Positions 59,988 through 64,000 of a stretch of 64,000 nucleotides of DNA are shown piece after piece. Under the pieces are notes generated by a model. That model had not been told where the DNA came from and did not search any database. It saw only the letters and a program-made list of their open reading frames with translations. Origin of the DNA: Ptiloglossa arizonensis (lineage: Eukaryota; Arthropoda; Insecta; Hymenoptera; Colletidae). The stretch spans positions 7,416,811 to 7,480,810 of the forward strand of contig NC_135058.1 in assembly GCF_051014685.1 (NCBI RefSeq). Direction: 5' to 3'. Both the position numbers and the translations under genes were made by a program. Position 1 is the stretch's first letter. Each line of letters opens with the position of its first letter.

Positions 59988-60786
59988 ACTTCCGAGCACT
60001 CTATCTTCTATATACGTTCATCTCTGGGTAACTCATTTCACAAATTTTGATAAAAAACAAAGCAGAATATTTACTCCTAACTAGAAAAAAGACTCTAAAT
60101 CGTGACTGTCCCGAGTCTTCTCGCGTTACGAGTACGAACGCGTTCTCTCGAGGGCCAAGCGATCGTCCTCCGCCCCCGTAGGGTTAAACGTTCTCTCGTT
60201 TCGATCGAGTAAAAGAAATTAGAAATCTCCGGAAACCGTGTGCCCGTAAGAATCGAGACACACCGTTGGGATCACCGACGATTCCGATGATCCCTAGGAA
60301 CAAGCTGAACTCGCCAACGGGGTGACCGCGGACGTTTGTTCGACGGGGTACGCGTTTCGAGGGCCCCAGGTCCCTCGAATTCGTCGTCGTAGCGATCGGT
60401 CTCGTTGAAATTCGAATTGCAGCTCGGTCTACGCCTTTCTCTGGTAAGCCCCGTGACTCCGCCCCCGGAATGACTGGCAAGGAGACGAGGGAACCGAGCG
60501 TGAAGCGGGCCCGTTGCGATAACAAGAAGTCTCGGGGGGGTACGGAGAACGGACGTTTGACGGGAATTTTCGTCGGATCTCGCGGACACGAGTTTCGGTG
60601 TCGGTCGGACATCGTCAAAGCGTTCTCGCGCGACATTACCGGAAATTGCGGACACTGCCTTTCCCGAGTCGCTCGGTCGTCCAGTTGCGGCACGAAATGC
60701 ATGAGTTTTGCGGCGAATTCGACAGCTTGTATGCATACGCGGGGGTGTCCGTGCAACTTACACAATGGACGCAAGAATAGGTCGGT
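59988..60786. other. No gene recognised; noncoding
   Basis: A minus-strand frame of 212 codons (60184-60822) starts at GTG, not ATG, and has no domain. GGGATCA/TGATCCC arms at 60268-60294 form a 7-bp hairpin with a 13-nt loop, expected by chance. AGGGTTAA at about 60179-60186 resembles a TTAA-type right end but has no partner. Confidence 0.45.
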
Positions 60787-60811
60787 GGGGAGGGGGATCG
60801 TTGGGTGGGGG
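60787..60811 (+). other. G-quadruplex-type motif
   Basis: GGGG, GGGGG, GGG and GGGGG are separated by loops of 1, 6 and 1 nt, which satisfies the usual pattern. Confidence 0.6.
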
Positions 60812-60869
60812 TTTGTGTACACTGCGCGCCCGGTTCCGCGACTACATTAATTAAATACATTCCCTTTAC

Positions 60870-61124
60870 CTCTTTCTCTCCGTTGCTCGTTCCCTGTTTC
60901 TCGCTCGCTCTCACGCTACGGCGCTTCCCCACTAACCGAGCGAACGTTCTCCGCCTTTGATTGTCCATGAAGTTCCCATTGTGGCGGACCAAGCTGTCTC
61001 CGACACCGGAGACCTCGTGACTGCCCTCGAGTCCGATGTTTTGATGAAACCTCTCCGCTCGTTGGCCGTGCCCGCGGCCCGTATTCATCAACGGGATCAT
61101 ACTTTGATCTTGCGCGTGTTGCAT
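60870..61124 (-). CDS. Candidate exon with dibasic sites, unrecognised (85 codons)
   Basis: The minus-strand frame begins at ATG (MQHAQDQSMIPLMN) and reaches a donor-like GAG|GTAAAG in phase 0 after 85 codons; unspliced it would continue to 60636. Near residues 57-69 it reads RRRTFARLVGKRR, which by the general rules of peptide-precursor processing would release a short C-terminally amidated peptide. It lacks a signal peptide, repeated peptides or a known family match, and the opposite strand is also open, so chance is the likeliest explanation. Confidence 0.12.
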
Positions 61125-64000
61125 CGATCAACGACTCGTTTTACGCTCCGTTTCGTCGGACACTCTGTAACCGTGATCGTTGCTCGACGCTTGGTCACTC
61201 GGAGCGAACGGATCGAAATACCGTGATTTTTATGGTAAACGTGATTCTATACGGGGAATCGTTGTCTCTACGAACGCGTCGATTCTACATCGAGGATGAA
61301 AGTTTGGTAGAGAGTACAGAGACGATCGAAGGGAGACGAAAAAGGATAAGGTCTTTGTCACGAATGTTCGACGTTCCATCGACCCTTCGGGAACTGTAAA
61401 ATCGTTTAAACACGCTCCACAAAGTGGTATTAAACACAGGTTAGAAAACGAGAAGATCGAACGTCTTCGAACGATCGATCCACGGACCTGCGTTCACCTT
61501 CATATTTTTCTTTCGTTTTTTTCCCAGACCCATTAGTCGATCTAGAACCTTATCCACAGTTCCGAAACCAAAGAACCTTGCGAGGAAGGCACAAGTCGAA
61601 CAGTCCCGTGATGAGCGAGCACAGAAGCGGTCGTATCGTTACGTAACTAAAAAAGTGCGACGTAGATGACTGAAAACGAGTTCCACGAGGGTGAGTATTC
61701 GCTTCGGTGGACTCGTACGGGGCTGTTTTAACGTCACGATTAATTTAACATCGATCGATAACGCGAAACGATAACACGCGTGCGTAACGACGAGCAACGG
61801 TGGTAGAAATGATGGAAAAAGCGGGACGCAACAGGAAATCTGGATTTCCATTAATAATCCTTTCACGTGGTCTGGGTAATCGGGCTTCCGAAATGACGGT
61901 GGCTACTTGTAATGCTAATTCCTTGTCCATCTGCTTCCTAATCGGATCTACCCCGGACGTTCCGCGCGAGCGAAAAGTTTGAACCGCAGTGCGGTTCCGT
62001 AGGCGAGCAACCGTCTGCGAACGAGACAGCCGAGTCGCCCCCTGTCTCCTATCGCGGCCCGCATTCTTGCTGAAATTGCCACCGAGTCTTTTTCTCGCTG
62101 TCTGGCTTCCGAGGGACACGCTGGAATTGCATTTGCGATACTAGACACCGACACCTTTTCACGGTCGTTGGAGGACCTTCGTCCCCGCCGGGACGCGTGC
62201 ATCGATACCCGTTGGATACATTATTGAATACCCGTACCCCACCGACAACCTACGAAAATATCGATCGTTTTGTTTTCGCATCGAACGACGACGAGCTTCG
62301 TTCATCGCGCATCGTCGAATATCGAAATTCGAGAAGGTCGGAGTAACCTACGGGTACGTCGGGGACGTTACTTCGTCATCGATCAGGTGATCGATCGTTG
62401 GTGATTCCAAATTTACTTCCTAAGCTTTGATTCCTTCGCGAAGGTTCGCGATTTAAACATTTCAACGATCGCGACAATCGTTTCGCAGGTGCAACTTTAT
62501 TCGCGATAATAAGTTGCAATGGTATCGCCGTAATGCGATTGTCACGTACGTATTCGTTCAATTAATTATTAACGTAACGTGCACGCGATGTACCGTGTGT
62601 TTGGACAGTTTTACAATTATTGCCGGGTATTGTACGGAGAAAATCTGCGCCGAAGGGCGAAGCGTATTTCGAATATAACGCGACTCTGCAATACTGCTCT
62701 CGAATCTAAAGTTCTCTCTCTATAGATATATATACAGGTTTGATTTTAGGTTAGAAATACGTCGAAGATTTGGTATTTCGTTAATGTATAGAAGGTTCGG
62801 TAATTCAGTAGGAACCAAAAGGAGGTGATCTCTTCCAAAAATAAATCGGAAGTGTAATATGCTAGGGAATGGATCTATCGGTGTCTCCAAGGTGGTATCC
62901 TCTCCCAGCCCTCTCCCCTACCCCTATTTCCACTCGCTAGAATCGCTTTACCTCGGAGACATCGATATTTCTGTCCTCCATTATAATCGAAACTATTGTA
63001 TACGAGTTGAAATAGAATAAAATATTTTTCTTCGAGGCTCCGTTTTCGCGCGAATAAACGGATCCCCGTCGTGGACCACGTTCCTCGGTATACGTGTACA
63101 CGATCGAGATCAAGAATACAAGTTCTCGTGGTAAATTTATGCACACCGCGGTCGCACGTATTGTTTCAAGAATCGTTTGGAATATTCTGCCCGTTGCGAC
63201 GGACAAAATACGTTGATACGCTCGCGAACTGTACGATCGTTTCGTCACTTGTTTCGGTATCTCGTATCTTTATTACGCAGTAAAAAAATGATAATCGGCG
63301 CAATAAAGATACAAGATAAAGATGCAGCGGTCTCGTGTCGTTGAATATCCAGGAAACGAAGAAGTCGATACGAGGACCCTGATCGAGATCCTCGTTGTCG
63401 TCCTCGCGACAACGGACAACCGGTTGTCGAGGAATCGAGATACGCGCAAGATCGCGTATCGAAACGCTACCATTTTTCCTCGTTAATCCGCGCGTTGATC
63501 GTTTGCCGAAAGTTGTAACATCTGCGAATTCGATGGAGGTTCGAAGAATCCCGTCACGCCGCGTCAGCAGCTACCATCGTCCGTTCGATCGAAGCGCGGT
63601 GGAAGTTGCATCGCTATATTAATTCTGTCAATTTTTCGCACCAGGAGTTGCACGGTTATTTAGTTACACGGGATGTGTGTACGTAAGCAAGATTAAAAGA
63701 TTGGCTGTCGATGCGTTCAATATCGGCTGGAATCGACGGTGATGTTCGGTTCGGCAAATCGTTTCGATGATAAAGCGACGTCGATTCGACAGGCTGAAAT
63801 TCCATGATCGATCGGAGCTTATTTTTCCAGGTTGTCGAGCGGTGCGGCATCGAGAAAGAGATATCGATTCGTTTTCGCGTGCCCTTTCTTCTTCGAGCGT
63901 TCGCACGTTCTTTCCTCGAAGCGGTGCAAACGAGTATCGTTTTTACGGGGTTCGACCGCGGTAACGATCCCGTCCGCCCGTTTAACGTAATCGTAATTTC
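61125..64000. other. No gene recognised; noncoding to the window end
   Basis: GAACCGC/GCGGTTC with a 3-nt loop lies at about 61981-61997. A short CT/AT simple tract occurs near 62708-62735. No exon, RNA gene or mobile element is supported in this stretch. Confidence 0.45.

Noticed and set aside
60184..60822. Minus-strand open frame of 212 codons
   Set aside because: It starts at GTG, has no domain and overlaps open frames on the other strand, as expected in GC-rich chance sequence.
60957..60968. TGATTGTCCA, resembling the start of miR-219
   Set aside because: The match ends after ten bases and no precursor fold is present.
61981..61997. GAACCGC/GCGGTTC hairpin
   Set aside because: Seven-base stems with small loops are expected about 30 times in this window, so an isolated one carries no weight.

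Overview
The window looks like eukaryotic nuclear DNA, most likely from a hymenopteran insect (bee, wasp or ant). CpG is conspicuously over-represented to the eye across most of the sequence, as in Hymenoptera. There is no operon-like packing of long reading frames, and the recognisable elements are small TA-flanked and TTAA-flanked inverted-repeat transposons, mariner-like ends and short microsatellites. The species cannot be named from this. I recognise no protein-coding gene, tRNA, rRNA, snRNA or conserved microRNA. The window is best read as intergenic or intronic sequence, perhaps the long introns or flanks of genes whose main exons lie elsewhere.

Layout. 1-9.8 kb is plain sequence with one candidate small membrane-protein reading frame at 4.0 kb. 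At 9.83-10.66 kb there is an 11-bp-armed palindrome followed by a degenerate tandem array of about 158-bp units; four units carry a stem-loop whose paired bases change together. 12.5 kb has a 15-bp minisatellite. 13.92 kb has a candidate signal-peptide exon, and 14.34-14.57 kb a TA-flanked MITE. 22.80 kb starts a TTAA-CCC terminus followed by three consecutive hairpins, and 24.86 kb has a second candidate signal-peptide exon. 28.6 and 29.3 kb hold two diverged copies of one block. 41.8-42.1 kb is a 35-bp minisatellite. 43.3 kb has a mariner-like end. 51.17-51.31 kb is a 31-bp essentially perfect inverted repeat around a 79-nt loop. 56.38-56.84 kb is a composite of MITE and mariner-like pieces. 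57.96-58.96 kb (minus strand) contains the longest reading frame, 335 codons from ATG, of unknown status. 59.76-59.98 kb is a piggyBac-like MITE with TTAA duplications.

There is no evidence that parts of the window act together as one system. The strongest unexplained signals are the covarying hairpin in the 9.9-10.7 kb array and the long hairpin at 51.2 kb. All reading-frame calls are weak: the frame-length distribution falls off smoothly, so even the longest frame is only a modest outlier.
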